Of a DNA stretch of 46,660 nucleotides, positions 1 through 7,145 are shown piece after piece (position 1 is the stretch's first letter; each line of letters begins with the position of its first letter). A program made the translations under genes and the position numbers. The stretch covers positions 1 to 46,660 of the forward strand of contig JAOTZH010000003.1 of NCBI GenBank assembly GCA_029861425.1, written 5' to 3'. This DNA comes from Gemmatimonadota bacterium (lineage in GTDB: Bacteria > Gemmatimonadota > Gemmatimonadetes > Palauibacterales > Palauibacteraceae). The notes beneath the pieces were generated by a model that worked only from the letters and a program-made list of their open reading frames with translations, made no database searches and was not told the DNA's origin.

Positions 1-593
1 ACTTGCTCTGTCCGACCGGGTTCTCGGTGCGCTGGAACGGGAGGCGGGATCTCGAAAGCATCAGCTTCAAATGGGATGACACGCCGCACGAAGCGGTGGC
101 GTCGCACTTCGGAAGCGGCGTGCTCACCTTCACCCCGGGGTACCTCTTCCGAACGACGAAGGATCACAACATGTGGGTGAAGGGTGCCCCGAACATGCCC
201 AAGGACGGGATCGTCCCCCTCGAGGGTGTGATAGAGACCGACTGGGCCCCATTCTCTTTCACGATGAACTGGAAGATCACACGTCCCAAGCACTGGATTC
301 GGTTCGACAAGGGCGAACCGATCGCGCGGCTCGTGCCGTTCCCGCGCCATTACCTCGAGAGCTACCGGCCGCGGATGGCTCCGATCGCGAGCGACACCCG
401 GATCTTCACCCAGTATGAGCAATGGAGAGAGTCACGCTCGCAGTTCATCGAGGACCTCGCCGCGCAGGAGGAGGAAGCGGTCCAGTCCGGCTGGCAACGG
501 ACATACGTGCGCGGCGAAAACATGCGGGGAACCAAGATGCAGGATCACCAGACGAAGCTGCATCTGCGGGAGTTCATCCCACCAGGCGACTGA
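1..593 (+). CDS. DUF6065 family protein, 5'-truncated by window edge
   Basis: The reading frame is open from the first bases and ends at TGA 591-593; about 196 residues are visible. The fragment begins at a CPTGF..WNG motif, followed by SHFGSGVLTF, FRT, PKDGI.PL.GVIETDW and FTMNWK. This order matches what I remember of DUF6065 proteins, where the CP.GF..WNG motif lies some 50 residues in, so the N-terminus is probably outside the window and the TTG at 3 is not the true start. The family has no established reaction. I recall members near tryptophan-halogenase-like flavoproteins and cupin-like hydroxylases, but nothing visible here tests that. The next gene on this strand starts about 180 bases downstream. 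Confidence 0.68.
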   Translation, partial: LLCPTGFSVRWNGRRDLESISFKWDDTPHEAVASHFGSGVLTFTPGYLFRTTKDHNMWVKGAPNMPKDGIVPLEGVIETDWAPFSFTMNWKITRPKHWIRFDKGEPIARLVPFPRHYLESYRPRMAPIASDTRIFTQYEQWRESRSQFIEDLAAQEEEAVQSGWQRTYVRGENMRGTKMQDHQTKLHLREFIPPGD

Positions 594-676
594 GTCCCGC
601 TGCATGGCCCGCCGAGGTTCGCCTGGACAGGCTAACTGTAGCTCGCTAGTCCCGGGAGGGGACTTGCCGTCGAGAC

Positions 677-710
677 AGTCGTGCCAAACACTACTCCCAT
701 AGTCGTGCCA
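677..710 (+). repeat. Two direct repeats of a 10-mer upstream of the signalling module
   Basis: AGTCGTGCCA occurs at 677-686 and again at 701-710, a spacing of 24 bases. A partial third copy (AGTCGAGTG) begins near 720. They lie in the gene-free stretch between the DUF6065 gene and the small ORF at 777. The arrangement could be an operator for the downstream module, but no protein is known to bind it. Confidence 0.35.
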
Positions 711-776
711 GCATTCATAGTCGAGTGAGCGTTGCCCGAAACGGGCAGACTCGAGTCGTGTGGGGGGGTGGTGAAG

Positions 777-1019
777 ATGAGGATACGAGAGCTCCCGGAT
801 CTCATGGATGTCGCACCGGCTCCGCGACCCGTTCTCCGCGCGCGGGAGCCCCGACCGAGTTCGGTCAGACCCGCCCCAACGTTCCTGCTGGTCGCCGGTC
901 TGGCGGTCCTGGCCCTCGTGGACTGGCGGGCGACACTCGGCGTCGCCCTGGTCTGCGTCGCCCGAGACGTACAGCTCCGAAACACTCTCAGAGGCGTCCT
1001 CCCGATCAGGGGCCGCTAG
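777..1019 (+). CDS. Small putative membrane protein
   Basis: An 80-residue ORF with a run of seven G at 762-768 about eight bases ahead of ATG 777; GTG codons at 768 and 771 are in-frame alternatives. Residues about 35-58 form one hydrophobic stretch (TFLLVAGLAVLALVDW and following), preceded by an Arg/Pro-rich N-terminus and followed by a basic tail. That fits a single-pass or hairpin membrane peptide. I recognise no family. It is the first ORF ahead of the helical-protein/LuxR/GGDEF module and could belong to it. In GC-rich DNA a frame this short can be open by chance, and an overlapping frame is also open, so its reality is uncertain. Confidence 0.35.
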   Translation: MRIRELPDLMDVAPAPRPVLRAREPRPSSVRPAPTFLLVAGLAVLALVDWRATLGVALVCVARDVQLRNTLRGVLPIRGR

Positions 1020-1092
1020 CGCGCTCCCTCCATTGGGGCAGCTATATCCGCGGGGGGGCGATTACGAGGTGGGCGGGCTAAGGGAGATGCAT

Positions 1093-1560
1093 ATGAGCGA
1101 TAGACGGATAGCGCGACCGTTGTTGACCAGGCGCGAGCTGTCTTTCAGGCAGCGCCTCGACTACCTCGAGTTGGGTCTCCGGGCCGAAGTCGGGCTCGAG
1201 GAGGCCATCCGACTCCTATCGCCGCGCGACAGTCACGAAGCCGACCCCAGTCACCTCGAGCGCCTCTATCGTTCCGTAAGACGGCTCGACGGCGCATGGC
1301 TGACCGTCCATGCCGATCTGACCTCCTTTATATCGGGGGATCTCAAAGTCAGACCGCCCGCGCGGTGCGTCAGTCGCAGAGTGGACGAGCGGACAGCGCT
1401 GCTCTCGTCCATGCCTGGGGACGTGCTCCCTTCGGTCGTGCTGACTCTGGCGGGAGACATCATCGATCGATGGGCCTCGACTCGGCCATGTGGTGGACTC
1501 GAAGAGGAGAGGGGCGCGGCCGAGCGGCATCGCTCGGGACTGGATGCACGCGAGATGTGA
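1093..1560 (+). CDS. Helical protein A of unknown function (paralog of 2439-2969)
   Basis: A protein of 155 residues. ATG 1093 is preferred over ATG 1087 because GGGAG at 1082-1086 gives six-base spacing to 1093. It shares a conserved pattern with the protein encoded at 2439-2969. The common features are an RQRLDYLE.GL segment (about residues 19-29), an E.GL.EA.R.L helix, a central VH.DL.S..S segment (about 73-82) and a P.D..P...L..A..I...W C-terminal helix. The composition suggests a soluble, mostly alpha-helical protein. No domain is recognised. The last 25 or so residues are low in hydrophobics and differ from the paralog. It is followed by a stand-alone LuxR-type HTH gene 97 bases on. A regulatory partner role is inference from context. 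Confidence 0.62.
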   Translation: MSDRRIARPLLTRRELSFRQRLDYLELGLRAEVGLEEAIRLLSPRDSHEADPSHLERLYRSVRRLDGAWLTVHADLTSFISGDLKVRPPARCVSRRVDERTALLSSMPGDVLPSVVLTLAGDIIDRWASTRPCGGLEEERGAAERHRSGLDAREM

Positions 1561-1657
1561 GGATTTCGGACCTTGACGATAGACCGGCGTCGGAAGGCGG
1601 CAGGGACCGCCGTTCGGGCGAACAGACGAGGGCACCCGACGGGTTAGGGGGGCGGAC

Positions 1658-1891
1658 GTGGACACGAAAGAGATGTGCGATCGGGCGGCGATTCGTAACG
1701 CACTGGCGCCGCGAGAGCGCCAGGTACTCACAGAGCTTCTGGACGGGCGCACCGAAGCGACGATCGCCCGTCGTCTGGCGATCTCCCCACACACGGTGCA
1801 CGCACATATACGGAGCGTCTATTTAAAGCTGAGGGTCCACAATCGGGTCGAGCTAGTCCGGCGAGTCCTTTCACACCACGAAACTGCCTGA
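1658..1891 (+). CDS. Stand-alone LuxR/GerE-type HTH protein (copy 1)
   Basis: A 77-residue protein starting at GTG 1658 behind an AGGGGGGCGG ribosome-binding site. Nearly all of it is one LuxR C-terminal (GerE) DNA-binding domain: a PRERQVL helix, the ARRLAISPHTVHAHI helix-turn-helix and a closing VHNRVELVRR segment. There is no receiver, PAS or autoinducer domain, so if active it would bind DNA constitutively, dimerise with a partner, or be controlled by another protein. A second, clearly related mini-HTH follows at 2014. GerE-domain proteins of 70-80 residues are known in bacteria. Its pairing here with a paralog and two copies of a helical protein is what stands out. Confidence 0.8.
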   Translation: MDTKEMCDRAAIRNALAPRERQVLTELLDGRTEATIARRLAISPHTVHAHIRSVYLKLRVHNRVELVRRVLSHHETA

Positions 1892-2013
1892 AGATCGGGA
1901 CATAATGTCGGATACTGAACCATGGTGTAAGGAAAGTTCGGGGTCGGGCCACTAACAGTCTGGAGCCAGGGTGGCGAGGGGAGTGAGAGGTGGCGTGAAC
2001 CAGGGGAAGGGCG

Positions 2014-2241
2014 ATGGACACGAGAGAGCTCACCGAGCGGGCGGCGCAGCGAATCCCATTGGGCCCCCGCGAGATGGAAGTCCTGGAGAAACTGCTTGAC
2101 GGAGAGACGGAACGGGCGATCGGCCGGGCCCTCGACATTTCCACCCATACCGTTCACTCCCACGCCCGCAGTCTCTATCTGAAGTTCGATGTCCATAGCC
2201 GCCTCGAGCTCTTCCGGACCCTTGTCCTGAACAGCGGATAG
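2014..2241 (+). CDS. Stand-alone LuxR/GerE-type HTH protein (copy 2)
   Basis: A 75-residue protein starting at ATG 2014 behind GGGGAAGGG. It aligns without gaps over most of its length with the 1658-1891 product; by eye about half the residues are identical, including the MDT.E N-terminus and the HTVH.H recognition helix. The helix-turn-helix reads GRALDISTHTVHSHARS. The whole protein is the DNA-binding domain. The two copies clearly arose by duplication. Differences in the turn (SPHT versus STHT) and next to it (IRSV versus ARSL) could give different targets or heterodimers. The next gene downstream is helical protein A', so gene order is A, HTH, HTH', A'. Confidence 0.8.
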   Translation: MDTRELTERAAQRIPLGPREMEVLEKLLDGETERAIGRALDISTHTVHSHARSLYLKFDVHSRLELFRTLVLNSG

Positions 2242-2338
2242 CGGACGGCCACACCCCGTAAACTGCCGGTACGCCCCCCCCAAGACAGTCGCCCGAACCG
2301 GCTACTCCGCACGTGTCAGACTCTCATCACTAGGCCAT

Positions 2339-2366
2339 ATATGCGGCTTGCGAGCGACATATGCGG
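2339..2366 (+). repeat. Direct repeat ATATGCGG, two helical turns apart
   Basis: ATATGCGG occurs at 2339-2346 and 2359-2366, exactly 20 bases apart, so both copies would face the same side of the helix. They lie in the 197-base gap upstream of the gene starting at 2439. A dimeric regulator, possibly one of the adjacent mini-LuxR proteins, could bind there, but this is only position-based inference. Confidence 0.3.
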
Positions 2367-2438
2367 TCCGGACACTATCTGCGTGGCTGGCGGGGACAAC
2401 CCTCGCCTCTGTGAGGGGCTGGGGGATGGGGGGGCCGG

Positions 2439-2969
2439 GTGGATCACGGACACGACGCAGACAGGCCCGCTCGCAAAGTCGCGAGGAGGGACGCGAGTCT
2501 CCGGGAGCGACTCGACTACCTCGAGTCCGGGCTGGCCACGGAGCTGGGACTGCGCGAGGCCGTGCGGAGACTGGGTCTCCAGGGACTCAAGGCCGAAGAG
2601 CCCTGCCAACGGGACCGCCTCGAGGTCCGTATCCGTCGACTCGAAACCGCCTGCGACGACGTACACGACGATCTGATCTCCTACCTCAGTCGGGACGGAA
2701 AGCTCAGACGGCTGGCGTCGGCGGACTCCGAGATGATCCGCGCGCGCGCCCAGCAGTTGATCGGCCTTCCGAGCGACTCCGTTCCCTACGAGATCCTGGA
2801 GATCGCCAAGGAGCTGGTTGAGGCGTGGGGTCTCGCGTATTTGGAGGCAGAGGCTCGGGGCAGCCCCGAAAGTGCATCGCCATCCGAGGGGCACCCCGAC
2901 CGCATCGAGAGCGAGAGGCCCAGCGCGAACGCGCCCCCCACGCGTCCTGGTATCGGTCGCACCGCATGA
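2439..2969 (+). CDS. Helical protein A' of unknown function (paralog of 1093-1560)
   Basis: A 176-residue protein starting at GTG 2439 after a very G-rich ribosome-binding stretch. It aligns with protein A along most of its length: RERLDYLESGL, E.GLREA.RRL, VHDDLISYLS and LPSDSVPYEILEIAKELVEAW all have counterparts. Its C-terminal 35 residues (acidic, Pro/Ser-rich) are not shared. It is predicted to be helical and soluble; no family is recognised. Its TGA overlaps the ATG of the GGDEF/EAL gene (ATGA at 2966-2969), so the two are probably translationally coupled. That is the best clue that A-type proteins act with the diguanylate cyclase. Confidence 0.7.
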   Translation: MDHGHDADRPARKVARRDASLRERLDYLESGLATELGLREAVRRLGLQGLKAEEPCQRDRLEVRIRRLETACDDVHDDLISYLSRDGKLRRLASADSEMIRARAQQLIGLPSDSVPYEILEIAKELVEAWGLAYLEAEARGSPESASPSEGHPDRIESERPSANAPPTRPGIGRTA

Positions 2970-4681
2970 GCCGCGGCCGCCGTGGTGATCTGGACTCCGG
3001 GGAGCTCTACGAGACTCTCAGGAGCCGGGCGTCGCCGGAAGAGAATACGCCGCCCCGACGAGCCGTCTTTCTGACACTCGCCTGTCTGCTGGCCGCGATG
3101 ACAGTGAGCCTGACGGACCTCGGCTCCGCCGCCCGCTACTCGAGCTTCGTCTGGATCCTGGCGATTCTGCCGGTCTTCCTGCTGTCCTATTACCGGGGTT
3201 GGCAGGGGGCCAGCCTCGCGGCCGTCTTCGGCATGCTCGCCCTGACTGCCGTCGAGGTGATCGGCCGCGTTCAGGGTGGTGCGATCGACTGGTGGCTCGT
3301 CGGTACGGCGACGACGCTACTGGTCCCGATCACCATCGGTTCGGGCATGGTGAGCGAGGTCCTCCGGCGGCAGCGGGCACTCGCCATGGAAATGGCGTAT
3401 GGCGACCCTATGACGAACGTCGCGAACCGGCGGTGGCTCCGGGAGGCCGTCGCCCAGGCGATCAAGGAGGCGCAGGAGAACAACGTAGGTGTCGGCCTGA
3501 TCTTCCTGGATCTCGTGGACTTCAAGCGGGTGAACGACCGCCATGGTCATGTGGTAGGGGATGAGGCCCTCCGACAGCTCGCCGACAGGCTGGTGGGCGG
3601 CTGCCGTGGTGGCGACTCGGTCGCTCGCGTGGGGGGAGACGAGTTCGTCATCTGTTGCGCCCGCCTGACTTCGATCGACACGGCGGTGAGGATCGCCAAC
3701 CGTACGCTGGATTCCCTCTCGCACCCGGTCCGCGCCGCCGGACACGAGATCTATCTCAGGGCCCGCATCGGCGTAGCGTGGTACCCTGAGCACGCCGCGA
3801 CCTTCGATGAGCTCCTCTCGCATGCGGATCCCGCGTCGACCGGGCGCGGAAAGCCCGCTGGAGGCGAGATCGTGGTCTTCAACCCGACCGAGGACGCGTC
3901 CGCCGAGGACCGCCAGCTGATCGAGCGCGACCTGCGTCAGGCCGTGAGGAACGACGGCCTGTTCCTCGCGCTGCAGCCCATCGTCACCGCCGGCAGCACG
4001 TCGATCGTCGGTGCCGAAGCGCTCGCGAGACTCGACCACCCGCGTCTGGGCATGGTACAGGCACATGCGTTCGTCGCCACCGCCCGGGCCACCGGGCTGA
4101 TCTACGAGCTCGACATGGCGGTCCTCGACATGGCCATACGACAGGCTCGGCCAGACAAAGGCGCGGGGCTCGAATGGCTCGCCGTCAACGTGTCCTACGA
4201 ATCGCTGTCGACGTACGGCTTCCTCCAGGAGCTCGAGAGGTTGCTCGACGTGCACGAGCTACCCGCCGAGCGACTCGTCGTCGAGGTCTCGACTGGCCCG
4301 GCGATCCGGAACTCGGACTGGATCACTGCCACCCTCCAGTCGGTCCGGGGCCTCGGCGTCCGTCTGGCGCTCGACAATTTCGGACCCCGCACGTTCTCGC
4401 TCGCGTACCTGGAAGACGTCGAGGCCGACTTCATCAAACTGGATCGATCTCTCGTCCAGGGGGTCGGCTCGATCCCGCAGAACGAGCGGGTGGCGCGCGG
4501 GATCATCGGGCTGGCCGATGCACTGGACATCACCACCACGGCGGTCGGTGTCGAAACTCCCGAACAGCTCTGCTGGTTGCGTGACAACGGGTGCACACTC
4601 CTCCAGGGATTCCTCACCGGGCACCCGATCCGGGCATCGGACTGGGCGACGGCGACCGCGGACCAGGCAGTCGCCGGATGA
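2966..4681 (+). CDS. Membrane GGDEF-EAL protein, probable diguanylate cyclase with degenerate EAL domain
   Basis: A 571-residue protein. ATG 2966 overlaps the previous stop, which sets the start. Four hydrophobic segments lie at about 33-50, 60-76, 80-98 and 108-128 (MASE-like sensor region). The GGDEF domain follows, with intact GGDEF at 223-227 and an intact RxxD inhibitory site at 214-217. The EAL domain keeps E351-A-L, N408, E440, K491 and Q547. The DD pair has become D470-N471, the E of the usual TE motif is T443, and the first E of the usual EGVE motif is V527. Cyclase activity with product inhibition is therefore likely and phosphodiesterase activity unlikely; the EAL domain may bind c-di-GMP or be structural. 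The upstream helical-protein and mini-LuxR genes probably form one module with it. Confidence 0.85.
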   Translation: MSRGRRGDLDSGELYETLRSRASPEENTPPRRAVFLTLACLLAAMTVSLTDLGSAARYSSFVWILAILPVFLLSYYRGWQGASLAAVFGMLALTAVEVIGRVQGGAIDWWLVGTATTLLVPITIGSGMVSEVLRRQRALAMEMAYGDPMTNVANRRWLREAVAQAIKEAQENNVGVGLIFLDLVDFKRVNDRHGHVVGDEALRQLADRLVGGCRGGDSVARVGGDEFVICCARLTSIDTAVRIANRTLDSLSHPVRAAGHEIYLRARIGVAWYPEHAATFDELLSHADPASTGRGKPAGGEIVVFNPTEDASAEDRQLIERDLRQAVRNDGLFLALQPIVTAGSTSIVGAEALARLDHPRLGMVQAHAFVATARATGLIYELDMAVLDMAIRQARPDKGAGLEWLAVNVSYESLSTYGFLQELERLLDVHELPAERLVVEVSTGPAIRNSDWITATLQSVRGLGVRLALDNFGPRTFSLAYLEDVEADFIKLDRSLVQGVGSIPQNERVARGIIGLADALDITTTAVGVETPEQLCWLRDNGCTLLQGFLTGHPIRASDWATATADQAVAG

Positions 4682-4715
4682 CCTCGCCGAAAGAGGCTAG
4701 TGGCTGTCGGCTAGC

Positions 4716-4743
4716 GACTATCGGCGATCGCGAGCCGATAGTC
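4716..4743 (+). terminator. Perfect 10-bp stem-loop between convergent genes
   Basis: GACTATCGGC (4716-4725) and GCCGATAGTC (4734-4743) pair perfectly around an 8-base loop. The hairpin sits between the convergent GGDEF/EAL and amidohydrolase genes and its right arm reaches into the amidohydrolase stop codon. It would work in both directions. There is no T-tract on either side, so it may be an atypical or processing-type terminator. Confidence 0.6.
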
Positions 4744-6049
4744 AGGACGAGCCACGGATCTGGTTCCCCGCGATCCAGACCGATTCGATCGATCTGAGGT
4801 TGGCGATGTCGGACAGGGGGTCGGCTCCAAGGATCAGGAAGTCCGCCCACTTGCCCGGCGTCAGCGTGCCGATGTCGTCGCGACCGATGCAACGTGCCGC
4901 GTCGCCGGTCGCCGCGACCAGGATATCCGCGGGTGACATACCCGCTTCCGCCATCAGCGCCAGCTCCATGTGCTCGTAGAAGCCCTGGAAGCGCCCGGGC
5001 GGCCCCGTGTCGGTGCCCATGGCGATCGTCACGCCCGCGTCCGAGAGGGCTTTCACGTTCGACTGGGCCTGGCGAAGGGCGGCCTTGTAGGCCTGGGCGG
5101 TCGCGCTGTTGCGGACGCGTTCCTGGCGTTCCGGGGCCTGGAGCGCTTCGACTACCGCGGGATCGGCCTCCGCGAGGAAGAACGGGTCGGAAAAGAAGTC
5201 CGGAGTGTCCTCGTAGACGAACGTGGTGACTTCGCGGGCTAGCGTCGGCGAGTAGCAGACGTCCGCCTCGACCAGAGCCCGCGCCAGCTCACCGTCGACG
5301 TCGGTGTCACGAACGCTGTGGACTACGAAGTCGACCCCCGCGGCCAGCAGGCCCTTCGCGTCGTCCAGGTAGAAAAGGTGCGCCGCGACAGGGAGCCCCA
5401 CCTCGTGGGCGCGGTCGATGACCGCCTGGTAGATCTCGGGGGTCATCTTCGCCGTGGCTCCCAGGTTGTCGTCGACGCGGATCTTGATGAAGTCTGCACC
5501 GAGCGCCGCGTTGCCGTCGATCATCTCGCGGACGGCGCTCTCGGTCTCGCCGGCGACGACGGCCCCGGCGACGTACAGGCGCGCCCGGTCGAGATCGGCC
5601 GAGTCCTGCTCATCCCGCACGACGACGCCCTCCTCGGCATCTCCCCCCAGGCTCAGAACGGTCGTAACTCCGTAGCGTGCGTAGAGCCCCAGCTGGGCGA
5701 GCACGTTCTCGCGCGAGTAGTGGCCGGCCTCGAGTCCGCGTGTGTCCCCCACGTGGCCGTGGGCATTGATCAGGCCGGGCACGAGGTAGCGTCCGGTGAC
5801 GTCGATGATCGCCGCTCCCTCGGGGACGGTTACCTCATCCGCCCCTCCCACCGCGGCAATCCGCCCGTCGGCCCCCACCACCATGACGCCATTCACGATG
5901 GGGCCACCACCACCGCCATCCACGATCGTGGCGCCGACGTAGGCTCTCCCGCTTCTTTCGTCCGACGCGGTCGTGGGCGCCTCCTCCGTGGGGGCGCACG
6001 CCGTGACGACGAGCAGAGTCGCTGTAGAGACGCGGTTGCTAACAGACAC
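4742..6049 (-). CDS. Amidohydrolase-family lipoprotein
   Basis: A 435-residue protein starting at GTG 6049 behind GGAGGA. The N-terminus has a short hydrophobic stretch ending in the lipobox VTAC, so a lipid-anchored exported enzyme is likely. The metal-dependent amidohydrolase motifs are complete: AHGH in the first beta strand, FIKIR with the likely carboxylated lysine, AAHLF, VVHSV and MGTDTG, followed by the usual ADF..L C-terminal beta-sandwich. It belongs to the imidazolonepropionase/prolidase-like group in which peptide or cyclic-amide hydrolysis is typical; the substrate cannot be read from sequence. A second exported amidohydrolase of similar size is at 20890. It is the last gene of the - strand run and converges on the GGDEF/EAL gene. 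Confidence 0.83.
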   Translation of the reverse strand: MSVSNRVSTATLLVVTACAPTEEAPTTASDERSGRAYVGATIVDGGGGGPIVNGVMVVGADGRIAAVGGADEVTVPEGAAIIDVTGRYLVPGLINAHGHVGDTRGLEAGHYSRENVLAQLGLYARYGVTTVLSLGGDAEEGVVVRDEQDSADLDRARLYVAGAVVAGETESAVREMIDGNAALGADFIKIRVDDNLGATAKMTPEIYQAVIDRAHEVGLPVAAHLFYLDDAKGLLAAGVDFVVHSVRDTDVDGELARALVEADVCYSPTLAREVTTFVYEDTPDFFSDPFFLAEADPAVVEALQAPERQERVRNSATAQAYKAALRQAQSNVKALSDAGVTIAMGTDTGPPGRFQGFYEHMELALMAEAGMSPADILVAATGDAARCIGRDDIGTLTPGKWADFLILGADPLSDIANLRSIESVWIAGNQIRGSS

Positions 6050-6137
6050 GCTTTCCTCCCTAGTCGGATCGGATGTGGTCGAAGCAACGTCGACACCGCT
6101 CCGGGCGCCGGCCAGACCCGCTGCGGAGGTCGACCAC

Positions 6138-6356
6138 CTACCCCGCCATCTCCGCCTCGAGTCGCGTCGCCACCTCGGGCGAGAACTCCAGTTGCGTCGC
6201 GAGGCTCGAGAGGATCGACCGCTCGCGCTCCGAGACGTCCCTATCTTCGAGCGCCCCCTCCAGCGCCGCCCGATACACCTGGTGCTTCTGACGGTCCCGG
6301 TACTCCGGGTTTCACTCCGCACGCACTCTCAAGCCCGCGGCCGGAGAGGCCGTCAT
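6138..6356 (-). pseudogene. Small ORF interrupted by an in-frame TGA
   Basis: Reading from ATG 6356, the frame gives 14 residues, an in-frame TGA at 6312-6314, then 57 further residues to TAG at 6138-6140. The part after the TGA looks protein-like. It has an amphipathic helical pattern (YRAALEGALED.DVSERERS, then SLATQLEFSPEVATRLEAE), reminiscent of TerB-like or tandem helical repeats. Possible explanations are a nonsense mutation, an assembly error, readthrough or selenocysteine; I have no evidence for a SECIS element. GTG 6278 could start a shorter product. This is the only coding-like content I see in the 394-base gap between the amidohydrolase and the GNAT gene. Confidence 0.35.
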
Positions 6357-6443
6357 TCGAACCGCCGTGGGGCGTTCATCGGGCGATATCAGCCGGGGCT
6401 GACGCCCTGCGCTCCCGACGCCGCGCGGGTGGGCGGGCCTCCT

Positions 6444-7145
6444 CTAGACTGTGAGGAGGGGTCGGTTCTCGAAGGGCTGCTCGCGATAGGTCGAGTTGCC
6501 GAATCGTGTGAGGGCCTGGATCTCGCCGAGGACGCGGACGGCGCCCGTCTTCTCCGCGGTGCGGGCCGACGGCCGGTTCGACGGAGAGATCGCGCGCCAA
6601 CCCAGGTCGAATCCCGCTTCCCGGGTCCACGCGAGTCGCGCGCCGGTCAGCGCAGTCCCGATCCCCGCGCTGCGCTCCCGCCGAATCACGAAGAGATCCC
6701 ACAGGTAGGCAGCACTGTCGGGGAGGGCGAGCGGCAGCCCCTCGATCGACGGGTCGATCCGGGTGGACATCCATGTGTACCCGATCACCCGGTCACCTCT
6801 CCAGGCCAGCAGGCACGCACGCCCCGATCGAGCTCGAAGCTCGAACTGGCGACGGACGGCGCTCGTCAACAGCGGGGCGACCGCATCCCACTCGTCCGCA
6901 AAGGCCGACACCCGGACTCCCTCGGGCACGCGGGCCTCGATCAGCTCGTCGATCCGCTGCTCGATGACGAGATACCGCTCCCGGCGGTACACCCTGCCCG
7001 CCAACCCCCGGGCCACCCTGGACACGAGCTCGCGGGTCCCGGCCGTCTCCCGTCCGACCCGAAGATCACGAACCACGCGCTGGAGGGTTCCCGGCTCGGC
7101 TCGCTCGACGGAGGACTCGACGGACAGGGGTCGGCGCTCGCTCAA
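6444..7145 (-). CDS. GNAT-family N-acetyltransferase
   Basis: A protein of 233 residues if started at TTG 7145, whose codon overlaps the stop of the upstream gene (TTGA, 7142-7145). No ATG lies near, and the N-terminal 55 residues are less family-like, so a later start is possible. The C-terminal half is a GNAT domain: an LLAWRGDRVIGY strand, LWDLFVIRRERS.GIGTAL with the acetyl-CoA-binding R..G.G loop, and a closing N.PSARTAEKTGAVRV segment. It transfers an acetyl group from acetyl-CoA to an amine; the substrate is unknown. The overlap with the NTF2-like gene indicates co-translation, although the partner is exported and this protein is cytoplasmic. Confidence 0.7.
   Translation of the reverse strand: MSERRPLSVESSVERAEPGTLQRVVRDLRVGRETAGTRELVSRVARGLAGRVYRRERYLVIEQRIDELIEARVPEGVRVSAFADEWDAVAPLLTSAVRRQFELRARSGRACLLAWRGDRVIGYTWMSTRIDPSIEGLPLALPDSAAYLWDLFVIRRERSAGIGTALTGARLAWTREAGFDLGWRAISPSNRPSARTAEKTGAVRVLGEIQALTRFGNSTYREQPFENRPLLTV

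Noticed and set aside
5318..6454. Long + strand open frame (about 378 codons)
   Set aside because: Antisense to the amidohydrolase, which has complete metal motifs; the translation is Arg/Pro/His-rich and resembles no family.
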